Assembly: GCA_017450685.1 (NCBI GenBank)
Contig: JAFSTB010000029.1
Span: 1-48,647 of the forward strand
DNA: 48,647 nt
Source of the DNA: Paludibacteraceae bacterium
GTDB taxonomy: Bacteria; Bacteroidota; Bacteroidia; Bacteroidales; Paludibacteraceae
Reading direction: 5' to 3'
Notes under the pieces: model-generated
Seen by the model: the letters and a program-made list of their open reading frames with translations, nothing else
Database searches by the model: none
What the model was told of the DNA's origin: nothing
Shown: piece by piece, positions 23,680 through 32,453 of the stretch
Layout: the number at the start of each line of letters is the position of its first letter
How positions within the stretch are numbered: position 1 is the stretch's first letter
Translations under genes and position numbers: made by a program

Positions 23680-25971
23680 ATGAACATTGTAAGAAAAGAG
23701 ATTCAATTGCCGGATGGTCGTACCATCACCTTAGAGACCGGCAAATTGGCTAAACAAGCAGATGGAGCCGTGATGGCGACATTAGGAAACACGATGGTGC
23801 TTGCCACTGTATGCAGTGCGAAAGATGCTATGCCCGGCACCGATTTTATGCCATTAACGGTTGAGTACAAAGAGAAGTTTGCCAGTGCAGGTCGTTTCCC
23901 CGGCGGTTTCACTCGCAGAGAAGGTCGCGCTTCCGACTATGAGATACTGATAGCACGTCTTATCGACCGCGCTTTACGCCCACTCTTCCCCGCTAATTAT
24001 CACGCAGATACCTTTGTTAATGTCACTCTTTATTCCGCTGACAACATCGACATGCCTGACGGTATAGTCGGATTGGCTGCCTCAGCAGCACTTATGTGCA
24101 GCGACATACCTTTTGAAGGTCCTATTTCCGAAGTGCGCGTTGCACGCATCAACGGAGAGTTTGTTATTAACCCCACTTTTGAGCAATGCGAGAAAGCCGA
24201 CCTTGAGTTGGTGGTAGCAGCCACATTAGACAACATAATGATGGTGGAAGGTGAGATGAAGGAAGTGCCTGAAAGTGTGATGTTGGACGCTATCCGTGCC
24301 GCTCACGAGGCCATCAAACCCCAATGTCAGGCGCAACTGGATATGATGCGCGAATATGGCAAAGAGGTAAAACGCGAGTATTGCCACGAGATTAACGATG
24401 ACGAACTCAAGCAAGCCGTTCACGACTTCAGTTATGCTCGCGCCTACGCACAAGCCACCGCAGCCGACACTAACAAGCACCACCGCGAAGAGATGTTCTC
24501 GCAGATACGCGAAGATTTTAAGGCAGAGAAAGCCGACTATATGCAGCAGCGCGCCGAAGCATTAGGCATTGATATTGACGATGTGGCAGCCATGGTGGAT
24601 CGCTATTATCACGATGTGGAGAAAGAGGCTATGCGTCGTGCTGTATTGGACGAAGGTAAACGTTTAGACGGCAGAAAGACGACAGACATACGTCCTATAT
24701 GGTGCGAAGTGAGTCCGCTGCCTGGTCCTCACGGTAGCAGCATCTTCACACGCGGTGAGACACAGTCGCTATCAACAGTTACTCTCGGCACTTCACGCGA
24801 TGAGAAGATAGTGGATGAGGCTCTGATACAAGGCACCGACCGTTTCCTCCTGCATTATAACTTCCCGCCGTTTGCCACCGGCGAGGCTAAAGCCGCACGT
24901 GGTGTAGGTCGCCGCGAGATAGGTCATGGTAACTTGGCTTGCCGTGCACTGAAGAACATGATTCCTGAGGACTATCCTTATTGCGTGCGCGTGGTGAGCG
25001 ATATATTGGAGTCGAACGGTTCCAGTTCGATGGCAACAGTATGCGCAGGCACTCTGGCTCTGATGGATGCAGGTGTGCCAATCAAGAAACCCGTCAGCGG
25101 TATTGCTATGGGTCTGATCTCTGAAAACAAAGGTACTAACTATGCTATCTTAAGCGACATCTTAGGTGACGAAGACCACCTTGGCGATATGGACTTCAAG
25201 ACCACCGGTACACGCGACGGTCTGACCGCTTGCCAAATGGATATAAAGGTGGACGGACTCAGTTATGAGATTTTGGAGAACGCTCTGGCACAAGCCCATG
25301 AGGCACGCATGTATATACTTGACAAGATTTTGGAGACTATGCCCGAACCGCGTGCCGATCTCAAGCCTCACGCTCCGCGTATCAGCTCTTTCTATATACC
25401 CAAAGACCTTATTGGTGCTGTTATTGGCCCCGGCGGTAAGATCATTCAAGGAATCCAAGCCGAGACCGGTGCTGTCATCTCCATTGACGAGGATGAGCGC
25501 GGCGGTAAGGTAGAGATAGCCTCTAACAACGGTGAAGCAATGGCAGCAGCCATGGCGAAGATTAAGGCTATCGTGGCTATGCCGGAAGTGGGTGAGACCT
25601 ATGAAGCCACCGTCAAGAGCCTGATGCCTTACGGCTGCTTCGTGGAGTTCATGCCTGGTAAAGAAGGTCTGCTGCACATAAGCGAGATCGACTGGAAACG
25701 CTTTGAGACGATGGAAGAAACCGGTATTAAAGAGGGGGATAAGATCAGAATCAAACTCCTTGAGATAGATGAGAAGACCGGTAAGTTCCGTCTGTCGGCA
25801 CGTGCTTTGAAAGAGAAGCCCGAAGGCTATGTTGAGTCTCAGCGTCCACAACGTGGCGACCGTGGTCCGCGTCCTGAGCGTCGCGGTCCAAGACCCGAAG
25901 GTGCTGAACGTCAGGAGTTCGGTAATCACGACTTCAACAGCGATGGCGCAAGACTTGAACGCAGACGTTAA
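23680..25971 (+). CDS. pnp: Polyribonucleotide nucleotidyltransferase (PNPase)
   Basis: 763 residues from the ATG at 23680, where homology to other PNPases begins ([20 protein letters not shown]). An in-frame ATG at 23611 would add 23 unrelated residues. Two RNase PH domains (about 1-225 and 320-550) surround an all-helical linker; [18 protein letters not shown] and the catalytic-core [13 protein letters not shown] segment [16 protein letters not shown] are present. A KH domain ([20 protein letters not shown], about 575-635), an S1 domain ([20 protein letters not shown], about 640-710) and an Arg/Pro/Gly-rich tail ([18 protein letters not shown]) follow. It degrades RNA 3'-to-5' with phosphate. 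It has its own promoter at 23541-23571, and the first good terminator downstream is at 26037. Confidence 0.95.
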   Translation: MNIVRKEIQLPDGRTITLETGKLAKQADGAVMATLGNTMVLATVCSAKDAMPGTDFMPLTVEYKEKFASAGRFPGGFTRREGRASDYEILIARLIDRALRPLFPANYHADTFVNVTLYSADNIDMPDGIVGLAASAALMCSDIPFEGPISEVRVARINGEFVINPTFEQCEKADLELVVAATLDNIMMVEGEMKEVPESVMLDAIRAAHEAIKPQCQAQLDMMREYGKEVKREYCHEINDDELKQAVHDFSYARAYAQATAADTNKHHREEMFSQIREDFKAEKADYMQQRAEALGIDIDDVAAMVDRYYHDVEKEAMRRAVLDEGKRLDGRKTTDIRPIWCEVSPLPGPHGSSIFTRGETQSLSTVTLGTSRDEKIVDEALIQGTDRFLLHYNFPPFATGEAKAARGVGRREIGHGNLACRALKNMIPEDYPYCVRVVSDILESNGSSSMATVCAGTLALMDAGVPIKKPVSGIAMGLISENKGTNYAILSDILGDEDHLGDMDFKTTGTRDGLTACQMDIKVDGLSYEILENALAQAHEARMYILDKILETMPEPRADLKPHAPRISSFYIPKDLIGAVIGPGGKIIQGIQAETGAVISIDEDERGGKVEIASNNGEAMAAAMAKIKAIVAMPEVGETYEATVKSLMPYGCFVEFMPGKEGLLHISEIDWKRFETMEETGIKEGDKIRIKLLEIDEKTGKFRLSARALKEKPEGYVESQRPQRGDRGPRPERRGPRPEGAERQEFGNHDFNSDGARLERRR

Positions 25972-26001
25972 GACTCACCAACAACAATAGTTAATAAGAT
26001 A

Positions 26002-26640
26002 ATGACGTTTCAAGAGTTAATGCATTTATCTAATACGCACAAGCAGAAAGTGTTATACTTTCTGCTTTGTGCCTTTTTTATGTTCCTCTTAGGCAGTTGT
26101 TGTGCCGACCACTCAGTGAAAGAAGTATGGCAAGGCGGTCAAGACTTAGAGAACGGACTACGCAATGCAGGAGAAGAGCAGTACCTTATTTTCGCCTACA
26201 TTGAATACAACCGCGTATTGAAAGAAAACATCATGTATCTTGGCGGGCATTATTGGGATAAGCCACTGACACTCATATCTTTTGCAACACTTATCGGAGT
26301 ATTGTTGTTAATGTGGTTGATTGTCAAACGCGTGAAGATAATTTACTATTTTTTGGATGGTCAGCCCGATGTATTGCTCAATACCATTTGCGGGATAGCC
26401 CTCTCGCTTAATATAGGCAGTTGGTTTGGATATAATCCGTTGGATATATGGTATATCCCTACTGCCATACTTGTTGTAGGGATAGCGTTGGCTGTATGTC
26501 TGTCCACTTTTCCGCGTTCGCTGGAATGGCTAAACAAGCCTTGGCAGAAATACATACGCCGCTCATATATAGCCGCATACACAGTCTTCGCTTTCCTTTG
26601 CCTAATAGACAAACCGGCTTGGGAAATACCCATCTTCTAA
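26002..26640 (+). CDS. Membrane protein of unknown function
   Basis: 212 residues. The N-terminus KQKVLYFLLCAFFMFLLGSC has a basic-hydrophobic-Cys layout like a lipoprotein signal or a first membrane helix (about 14-35). Further helices lie at about 88-108, 118-138, 148-168 and 186-202. A region YIEYNRVLKENIMYLGGHYW stands between helices 1 and 2. No family is recognised. It follows pnp by 30 bp, but a strong terminator hairpin is embedded in its codons 12-26, so expression by read-through from pnp would be limited. A shorter frame from the ATG at 26080 would lose the N-terminal helix. A bidirectional terminator follows. Confidence 0.6.
   Translation: MTFQELMHLSNTHKQKVLYFLLCAFFMFLLGSCCADHSVKEVWQGGQDLENGLRNAGEEQYLIFAYIEYNRVLKENIMYLGGHYWDKPLTLISFATLIGVLLLMWLIVKRVKIIYYFLDGQPDVLLNTICGIALSLNIGSWFGYNPLDIWYIPTAILVVGIALAVCLSTFPRSLEWLNKPWQKYIRRSYIAAYTVFAFLCLIDKPAWEIPIF
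26037..26079 (+). terminator. Intrinsic terminator of pnp, inside the next reading frame
   Basis: GCACAAGCAGAAAGT (26037-26051) pairs with ACTTTCTGCTTTGTGC (26057-26072) with a single bulged T, followed by CTTTTTTA. A 15-bp stem and U-run make this one of the best terminators in the window. Confidence 0.85.
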
Positions 26641-26666
26641 AAGAGATAAGAGCAACGGAAAGAGAT

Positions 26667-26713
26667 AAAACACTAATCCCCAATCACTTATACAGATTGG
26701 AGATTAGTGTTTT
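26667..26713. terminator. Bidirectional terminator between converging genes
   Basis: AAAACACTAATC(C)CCAATC and GATTGGAGATTAGTGTTTT pair around a short loop. It serves the plus-strand membrane protein and overlaps the stop codon of the minus-strand methyltransferase at 26712. Confidence 0.85.
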
Positions 26714-27491
26714 AACACTTTGTTAGGCAGTAGTAACCTGCCGTGGTATAGAAATCGCGCAGATAGGGGATAGAGCGTAATACCGGCCAGACGGCACGCT
26801 TGGTGAGATGGAACTTAACCTCATAATTAGGCTGAATAAACCAATACTCACGCTTCATTATCTGATAGTTATTCGCTTTTACTATCCTTTCGAATCGTTC
26901 AAGGGTTATACCTGTCTGCTTTATCTCAAGCAGTTCGTCAATGGTGCTATCGTTCTCTTTGAAGAGCCTGAGCAAACCGCGATAGAGAGTTGTGGGCAAG
27001 AGGTGAATGAAGGGTGTCTTGCTTAATACGGATTGACATATCTGTTGGTGTCCGCCGAAAGGCATATACCAAGCGGGAAAGCCGAAAAAGACCATACCGC
27101 GTGGTGCAAGAAAAGTGGTGAGAAAAGACATAAACCGTTCCTGATTATGTATATGCTCTATCACATCGCGCAGCATGATAAGGTCGAACTGAGGATGGTC
27201 GGTCCAGTCGTATATGTCTTGCGCCAAGAGTGTAAGTCGGTCTTTATGAGGATGCTCGGAGAAAAAAGTGCAAGCATTCTCTATCTGCTTGGAATTGATA
27301 TCTATGCCCATGCAAGTGAAGCCACGGTCGATGAAGGGTTTGAGGTTGCCTCCTTCACCGCAGCCTATCTCCAAAACGCGCAGACCGTCACGCAAAGGAA
27401 AGACTTCCTCAATGAAAGGAATAACATATCTCTCGGTGGTCAAAGCCTGCTCGTTGAAATATAACAATCGGTTTCTATGACGCTCTTGCAC
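26712..27491 (-). CDS. Class I SAM-dependent methyltransferase
   Basis: 259 residues from a GTG at 27491; no ATG is available near the start and an in-frame stop lies just upstream. SAM-binding motif I is VLEIGCGEGGNLKPFIDRG (about 40-58), motif II contains CMGIDINSKQIENA, and DLIMLRDVIEHIHNQERFM gives the post-II region typical of UbiE/Methyltransf_11/23 proteins. The C-terminal half (PTTLYRGLLRLFKENDSTID and REYWFIQPNYEVKF) is family specific; relatives act on lipids, quinones or glycans, so the substrate is open. It is the last gene after coaX, with 18 bp between them, and its stop overlaps the terminator. Confidence 0.8.
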   Translation of the reverse strand: MQERHRNRLLYFNEQALTTERYVIPFIEEVFPLRDGLRVLEIGCGEGGNLKPFIDRGFTCMGIDINSKQIENACTFFSEHPHKDRLTLLAQDIYDWTDHPQFDLIMLRDVIEHIHNQERFMSFLTTFLAPRGMVFFGFPAWYMPFGGHQQICQSVLSKTPFIHLLPTTLYRGLLRLFKENDSTIDELLEIKQTGITLERFERIVKANNYQIMKREYWFIQPNYEVKFHLTKRAVWPVLRSIPYLRDFYTTAGYYCLTKC

Positions 27492-27509
27492 GATAAAGGG
27501 GTTATGTCA

Positions 27510-28247
27510 TCAACTCTTTTTGACGGTATTCAATATGGTATTGAGTCCAATAAGGACGAGGTTTTTCTCGTGGCACATAGGTGATTGCACTTGTTGCAGT
27601 ATATAAGGTGCGTGTCCGCCCGTTAGCATGACAGTCGGTTCCGTACCTTGTGTTTGCAGTGCTCGTATGTATCCTTTGACTTCAAAAGCGACGCCTCTGA
27701 CGACACCTGCCACGATAGCGTCGTGTGTGTTTTTGCCGAAGAGAGGAATAAGACTATTCTCGCTCACATCCACCATAGGCAGTTTTTTTGTTCGGTGGTG
27801 CAGAGCGTAGAATCGCATTTTGAGTCCGGGTGCTATATTGCCGCCGAGGTAATGACCGTTGGCAGTGACCACATCATAAGTGATAGCCGAGCCGGCATCG
27901 ATGATGAGCAGGTCTTTGTTCGGACACATTGCCACTGCCCCTACAGCCGCTGCTAAACGGTCAAGACCTAAGGTGTCGGGCGACTCATAGTCGTTAACGA
28001 TAGGTACGGGGGTATAGTGATCGAAAAGGACGAAGTGCTGACTGAGTCGCTGCAAGGCATTAACCATCGAAGGCTCGATGTTAATAACCGACGAGACGAT
28101 ACTGTTATGCAGCGGATATAACGAGAAAAGTCGTTCCACATCCGAGGATGTGAACGACTTATAGACAAACGTCTTCACTAACCGTCCGTCGGCGGCAAAG
28201 AGAGCCACCTTGGTGCGTGAGTTACCTTGGTCGATGCAAAGGTTCAT
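27510..28247 (-). CDS. coaX: Type III pantothenate kinase
   Basis: 245 residues from the ATG at 28247; a GTG at 28253 overlapping the fadD stop would add two residues. The ASKHA-fold phosphate-binding segment is NLCIDQGNSRTKVALF at the N-terminus. LGLDRLAAAVGA, LIIDAGSAITYDVV and GGNIAPGLKMRFYALHHRT are the standard CoaX motifs, including the catalytic Asp in GLDR. It phosphorylates pantothenate with ATP, the first step of coenzyme A synthesis. It overlaps or abuts the acyl-CoA ligase gene, an apt neighbour because that enzyme consumes CoA. coaBC for later steps lies at 8638. Confidence 0.95.
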   Translation of the reverse strand: MNLCIDQGNSRTKVALFAADGRLVKTFVYKSFTSSDVERLFSLYPLHNSIVSSVINIEPSMVNALQRLSQHFVLFDHYTPVPIVNDYESPDTLGLDRLAAAVGAVAMCPNKDLLIIDAGSAITYDVVTANGHYLGGNIAPGLKMRFYALHHRTKKLPMVDVSENSLIPLFGKNTHDAIVAGVVRGVAFEVKGYIRALQTQGTEPTVMLTGGHAPYILQQVQSPMCHEKNLVLIGLNTILNTVKKS

Positions 28248-28249
28248 AT

Positions 28250-29929
28250 TCACTCTGCCATAGAGGTATATAAGAAACGTTTGATGGAGCGTTTAGGTGT
28301 TTTTTCGAACTCGTGCGGATAGAGTTTGATTTTGCTTATCTGCTCATAGTTAGCCAGTTGGGCATTGAGGTCACGACGCACATCGTCCATCACTTTCTCC
28401 AGTGAATCTTTGTCCAAACCGTTAGCATCCACAGCGTCATAGTCGGGGCATACGAGAGCCACTAAACGAGAGTCGTTTTGCTGAATGACAAGCGATTCGA
28501 GTACGTATGGCATATTATTCAGTTTGGCTTCTATCTCTTCAGGGTAGATGTTTTGTCCGTTCGGACCGAGCAACATCGTTTTGTTGCGTCCTTTGATATA
28601 GAGGTAGCCATCCTCGTCTATATATCCGAGGTCGCCTGTACGCAGCCAACCGTCTTCGGTGAACGACTCTTTGGTGGCTTCTTCGTTCTTATAATAGCCT
28701 TTCATTGTATGTTCGCCGCGCACTTGTATCTCACCTACTCCTTCCTCGTTAGGCTCATCTATACGAGCTTCCATATATCCGTCCCACAGTTTGCCGCAGG
28801 AGTATGGGCGTATGTCGGGATATGACGACCAGGAGATGATAGGTGCACATTCGGTCATACCATAACCCACCGACAGCGGGAACTTAATGCGTCTGAGGAA
28901 GGCTTCCACTTCGGCGTTAAGAGGTGCGCCGCCAAGGATGATCTGGTTGAACTCACCGCCGAAGGCTTCAATCAGTTGCTCACGTATCTTGCCCAGCACC
29001 ACATCTTCCAGGTATGGCACTTTGAGTACCCAACTGATAGGTGCTTTGCTTATCTGAGGTGCTATCTGCTTGCGATAGATCTTCTCAAGGATAAGCGGTA
29101 CAGAGATGATGAGTGTGGGTTTAACCTCTTTGAAGGCTTGCAGGAGGATCTTAGGTGACGGTGTTCTGCCGATGAAATAGGTATGTCCGCCTGCTGCTAA
29201 TGCACCAAGGAAGTCCACTATACAGCCGTAGGCGTGAGCCAAAGGCAGGAAAGCCACATGACGGCAACCACGATAGATAAGATTAGTGCCTAAGAAATAA
29301 TGCAGGTGTGAGGCAAGAGCATTGTTAGTAGTCATCACACCTTTTGAGAATCCGGTGGTACCGGAGGTGTAGTTAATGCTGGCAATCGACTCATTAGAGC
29401 GTTCGTCGTAATGCACATCGTCCTTGCTAAAACCGTTTGGATAGGCTTTTTGCAATGCTGAGGCAGTGGACTCAAAAGTTATCGATTCGGGTTTCTCTAT
29501 GCGTGTGGCTATAAGGTGGAAGTCGGCAAGCGAATAGACAGCCTGTACAGACTCTAACTCAGCCAACTCCATACCTTCCCAAATAAGGTCGGTGACGAAG
29601 AACAGTTTGGAGTCGGAATGGTGCAAGAGGTGCATAGCATCGTTGGCTTTGAAGTCTTGCAAGATAGGAACAATGACAGCACCATAAGTGATGGTGGCAA
29701 GATAGGTGGTAACCCAGTTGCAGTTGTTGCGACCCATAACGGCTATACGGTCATCTTTCTCTATACCACAGGCTTTGAAAAGCAAATGCAGACGAGCAAT
29801 ATTGGCAGATAACTGACTATAGGTTAAGGTATTGGTCGTTCCATAATCGGTAATGGCGGGACATTCCCAGTTGTCGCGAAATGAACGCTCGAAAATCTTT
29901 ATCAGATTAACATCATCGGAAGTAAACAT
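28250..29929 (-). CDS. Long-chain fatty-acid--CoA ligase (AMP-forming)
   Basis: 559 residues, a normal length. The AMP-binding core is YTSGTTGFSKGVM (about 188-200). The other family motifs follow: LSVGYGMTECAPIISWSS, DGWLRTGDLGYIDEDGYLYI and KGRNKTMLLGPNGQNIYPEE. The chain ends with the conserved Lys region TPKRSIKRFLY. It activates fatty acids to acyl-AMP and then acyl-CoA at the membrane. It lies between a membrane-anchored protein and coaX in one transcription unit. A short GAGAGTT tandem repeat occupies the 26-bp gap upstream. Confidence 0.9.
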   Translation of the reverse strand: MFTSDDVNLIKIFERSFRDNWECPAITDYGTTNTLTYSQLSANIARLHLLFKACGIEKDDRIAVMGRNNCNWVTTYLATITYGAVIVPILQDFKANDAMHLLHHSDSKLFFVTDLIWEGMELAELESVQAVYSLADFHLIATRIEKPESITFESTASALQKAYPNGFSKDDVHYDERSNESIASINYTSGTTGFSKGVMTTNNALASHLHYFLGTNLIYRGCRHVAFLPLAHAYGCIVDFLGALAAGGHTYFIGRTPSPKILLQAFKEVKPTLIISVPLILEKIYRKQIAPQISKAPISWVLKVPYLEDVVLGKIREQLIEAFGGEFNQIILGGAPLNAEVEAFLRRIKFPLSVGYGMTECAPIISWSSYPDIRPYSCGKLWDGYMEARIDEPNEEGVGEIQVRGEHTMKGYYKNEEATKESFTEDGWLRTGDLGYIDEDGYLYIKGRNKTMLLGPNGQNIYPEEIEAKLNNMPYVLESLVIQQNDSRLVALVCPDYDAVDANGLDKDSLEKVMDDVRRDLNAQLANYEQISKIKLYPHEFEKTPKRSIKRFLYTSMAE

Positions 29930-29955
29930 ATTAGTTTATAGTTGAGAGTTGAGAG

Positions 29956-30375
29956 TTAATAGACTGGTATATCGGGGAAGGGGTCGTTTTGCTCCACTAC
30001 TTTTTTAGGTGACACGCTAATCAGACTATCAACCACAAACTGACTGTTACCTCTCCACGGCAGAGTGCCTAAATAGCGTTTCCAATGAAGTTTCACTTGC
30101 CGCGAAGGACTGTCTTGAATGGTTTGAGCCACACGTTCCTCTTCAACAGAGAAACGAAACTCATTAGACTGAATAGTAGAGTTGGTGTTCTTCGAGTTAT
30201 AGCCGGTTTGAATCATCTTACCTTCATAAGTCTTAAACACAAATCCCTCTTTCTGAAAATAGTTGATGTCGCCTTCATTGACACCCTCGCTATAGACATA
30301 GAAATACTTGACATAGCAGAATATCGTACACCCTAAAAAGAGTACTAAAAGCGACCAAAGCCAAAATTTATTCAT
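29956..30375 (-). CDS. Conserved membrane-anchored protein of Bacteroidetes
   Basis: 139 residues with one N-terminal membrane helix (LWSLLVLFLGCTIFCYV, about 5-22), then YSEGVNEGDINYFQKEGFVF and KTYEGKMIQTGYNS. The YSEGxxxGxxxxFxxKGxxxKTYEG pattern is shared by many Bacteroidetes proteins, some misnamed 6-phosphogluconate dehydrogenase. No enzyme fold is seen and the function is unknown. It leads the transcript that continues into the acyl-CoA ligase and coaX, from the promoter at 30413-30444. Confidence 0.7.
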   Translation of the reverse strand: MNKFWLWSLLVLFLGCTIFCYVKYFYVYSEGVNEGDINYFQKEGFVFKTYEGKMIQTGYNSKNTNSTIQSNEFRFSVEEERVAQTIQDSPSRQVKLHWKRYLGTLPWRGNSQFVVDSLISVSPKKVVEQNDPFPDIPVY

Positions 30376-30412
30376 AGGTATATAATTAAAATGATTGCAC
30401 TCAAAGCAGTTG

Positions 30413-30444
30413 CAAAGATAATGCGATTTTTTCTTTTGCGCAAA
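30413..30444 (-). promoter_or_regulatory. Bacteroidetes-type promoter for the fadD-coaX operon
   Basis: Minus strand: TTTG (30441-30444), a 20-bp spacer and TATCTTTG (30413-30420), 38 bp before the first gene. The -33 continues as TTTGCGCAA. Confidence 0.8.
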
Positions 30445-30459
30445 TATATGCTCACTTTG

Positions 30460-31671
30460 TCAGTCTTGCAATGACAGCAACAGTTTATCAAACAGAGCTT
30501 TATGATGTCCAAAGACTATTATTTGGTGGTTGCCTATCGGTTGGAGCAACAGGTAGTGTGCCGTTTGAGGAGCCTTAACCACTATTTGTGTACGGCAAAG
30601 GTTCTTGCGGTAGGTATTTTGCGATATGGTAACATCTTCAGCGAACCAACGTTTGAGATTGCCGCTCACTTTGACTACCGTGGCATCTTTTTCTGACAAC
30701 TCGCCATGGATAGCCACGCCTATACCCGACTCAAAATGAGTGTCATACAAGTAGGAAGAGAGCATATTCACAGGTGCCGTACAATGGGCAAAGAGCACCT
30801 CTCCTTCCGCTGTATCTATCTTTGACGGATTGGCTTGGAAACCTGACATCTGCACCAACTCCTGAGCAATCATCATCGTCAGTAGAGCCGGCACATCGCC
30901 CTCACAGGCAGCAGGTATGCCTAATGCGTTGAAGATAGCCAATGCTAAACAGCCTGTGTTATGCACTGCCGAAAGAAGGTCGAAACAGCGCAAAGTGAAA
31001 GCGTCCAAATGATAACGACACCTTATTTGGTCAAGTGCATAATAGATACGCAGAGCACCTTGCCAATAGGCACTATCAGAGGCTCGTAACGCTATAGGCG
31101 GCAACAACTCTTTGTCGCACGGAAGGGCGTTGATGGCATCAATCAACTCTTGAATATCAATACTAACCAACTCTATCCCTAACCGTTTCTTTACTATCTT
31201 GTCGTCGGCATGACTGGCTATCAACCAATCGGATGGACGACCAATAATGCCTGCACGCTTACCTTGGAGGTTTTGGCGGGCGGAAAGGACTTGCAACTCA
31301 TTCTGTATCAGTTGTGCCACCTCTCTTGATGAGCCGTGCAGTATCTGACCCGTATAACCGTTCTGTTGCAACCACGATAGTATCTCCACCGAGGCTGCCA
31401 ATGAGTTGCTGCTGTCGGATGCCAACAGATACACTTTCTTAGTCAATATATGTGAGTGCTTTTCAGCCAAATCTAAAAACACTGCTTCGGTGCCGCCGGT
31501 GCATACATAAAAGACATTGACATCATCGGCATCTATACTGCCATATTGACTGCCATAGTAATCAAAAGTCAGACCTTCATGAGACAGAGCGGAGCGCACT
31601 TGCTCAATCTGTTTTTCCACCGTTGCCTTATCGTGAACGGGCGAGACTAAAGTATAGAGAGAAACTTTCAT
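30460..31671 (-). CDS. Protein with fucose/arabinose isomerase-like C-terminal fold
   Basis: 403 residues from the ATG at 31671 (MKVSLYTLVSPVHDKATVEK). The upstream extension in the same frame overlaps the preceding gene and is rejected. Residues about 235-305 contain LDAFTLRCFDLLSAVHNTGC, IPAACEGDVPALLTMMIAQE and LFAHCTAPVNM, which resemble the metal-site and C-terminal regions of L-fucose isomerase-type proteins (ACEGD and HC). The N-terminal half carries FYVCTGGTEAVFLDLAEKH and LLASDSSNSLAASVEIL. It is shorter than bona fide L-fucose isomerase (about 590), so isomerase activity should not be assumed. It is 10 bp after a VanX-like dipeptidase gene and ends the gyrA-led gene series. Confidence 0.65.
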   Translation of the reverse strand: MKVSLYTLVSPVHDKATVEKQIEQVRSALSHEGLTFDYYGSQYGSIDADDVNVFYVCTGGTEAVFLDLAEKHSHILTKKVYLLASDSSNSLAASVEILSWLQQNGYTGQILHGSSREVAQLIQNELQVLSARQNLQGKRAGIIGRPSDWLIASHADDKIVKKRLGIELVSIDIQELIDAINALPCDKELLPPIALRASDSAYWQGALRIYYALDQIRCRYHLDAFTLRCFDLLSAVHNTGCLALAIFNALGIPAACEGDVPALLTMMIAQELVQMSGFQANPSKIDTAEGEVLFAHCTAPVNMLSSYLYDTHFESGIGVAIHGELSEKDATVVKVSGNLKRWFAEDVTISQNTYRKNLCRTQIVVKAPQTAHYLLLQPIGNHQIIVFGHHKALFDKLLLSLQD

Positions 31672-31681
31672 TATATGGCTT

Positions 31682-32440
31682 TTATAGTTGTTCGACGGGG
31701 AAGTTGAAATAGGTGTCAGCAAACGGTTCGTTTTCCAGAGTGAAGTGCCACCATTCGCTGTCAAGGGGTTTGAAGCCGTGTCGGAGCATAGCCTCTCTGA
31801 GTATCATACGGTTATGGAATTGGAAAGCATTGATTTCACCGTTCTCGGCAGGCATATTACCATCATAATGACCCATATATTCGTTTGTTAGCGGATTACC
31901 GCAGAAGTCGGGGTGTGACTCAACGCCGAACCAGTCGAAAGTGCCGCCCATATCCACCTCTTTCTCCGTCTGCATATCGAAGAGTGTGAGGTCCACGGTT
32001 GAACCACGGGTATGACCCGACTTAGCCATTATATAGTCTTGCTCAAAGAGTACAGGTTTGTCAAGCATAGGATAGAAGAAGCGTTTCATTGTTGTGTCAG
32101 CTGGATTATGCGACCACCGAACGAAGTGATCCACAGCACATTGCGGACGGTAAGCGTCGTATATCTTCAGTCGGTAGCCTTGTCGCATCACATCGTCGCT
32201 GACGGCTTTGAGCGAGTCGGCTGCCTCACGTGTAAGCAATGCCACCGGCTGAAGGTAACCGTCGATGCGAGTACCAATAAAATTGTAGGTCGAGTAGTAA
32301 CGTATCTCCAAAATAGCGTCTGGCACCACATCCGTTATATTAACGAAATGTTGCGATTCAGTGTTCTTATCGGTATTCTTCTCACAAGCCGTAAAGAAGA
32401 AAGCGAAGAAGATAAAAGAAATGACAGATAAGCGTTTCAT
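31682..32440 (-). CDS. VanX-like D-Ala-D-Ala dipeptidase lipoprotein (peptidase M15)
   Basis: 252 residues. A lipoprotein signal peptide ends FFAFFFTACEKNTDKN (lipidated Cys about 19), placing the enzyme in the periplasm. Zinc-site motifs of M15D peptidases are present: SGHTRGSTVDLTL (His and Asp), DSEWWHFTL (Glu and His), and the Arg of YDAYRPQ. It is expected to cleave D-alanyl-D-alanine or related peptides during cell-wall recycling. A resistance role is not implied, since vanH/vanA are absent and the protein is exported. The gene follows cinA by 13 bp. Confidence 0.88.
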   Translation of the reverse strand: MKRLSVISFIFFAFFFTACEKNTDKNTESQHFVNITDVVPDAILEIRYYSTYNFIGTRIDGYLQPVALLTREAADSLKAVSDDVMRQGYRLKIYDAYRPQCAVDHFVRWSHNPADTTMKRFFYPMLDKPVLFEQDYIMAKSGHTRGSTVDLTLFDMQTEKEVDMGGTFDWFGVESHPDFCGNPLTNEYMGHYDGNMPAENGEINAFQFHNRMILREAMLRHGFKPLDSEWWHFTLENEPFADTYFNFPVEQL

Positions 32441-32453
32441 AATAGTGACAGGT

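Noticed and set aside
31682..32440. Vancomycin-resistance gene vanX
   Set aside because: The protein is an exported lipoprotein without vanH/vanA neighbours, in a housekeeping operon; M15 dipeptidases of this type are common wall-recycling enzymes.
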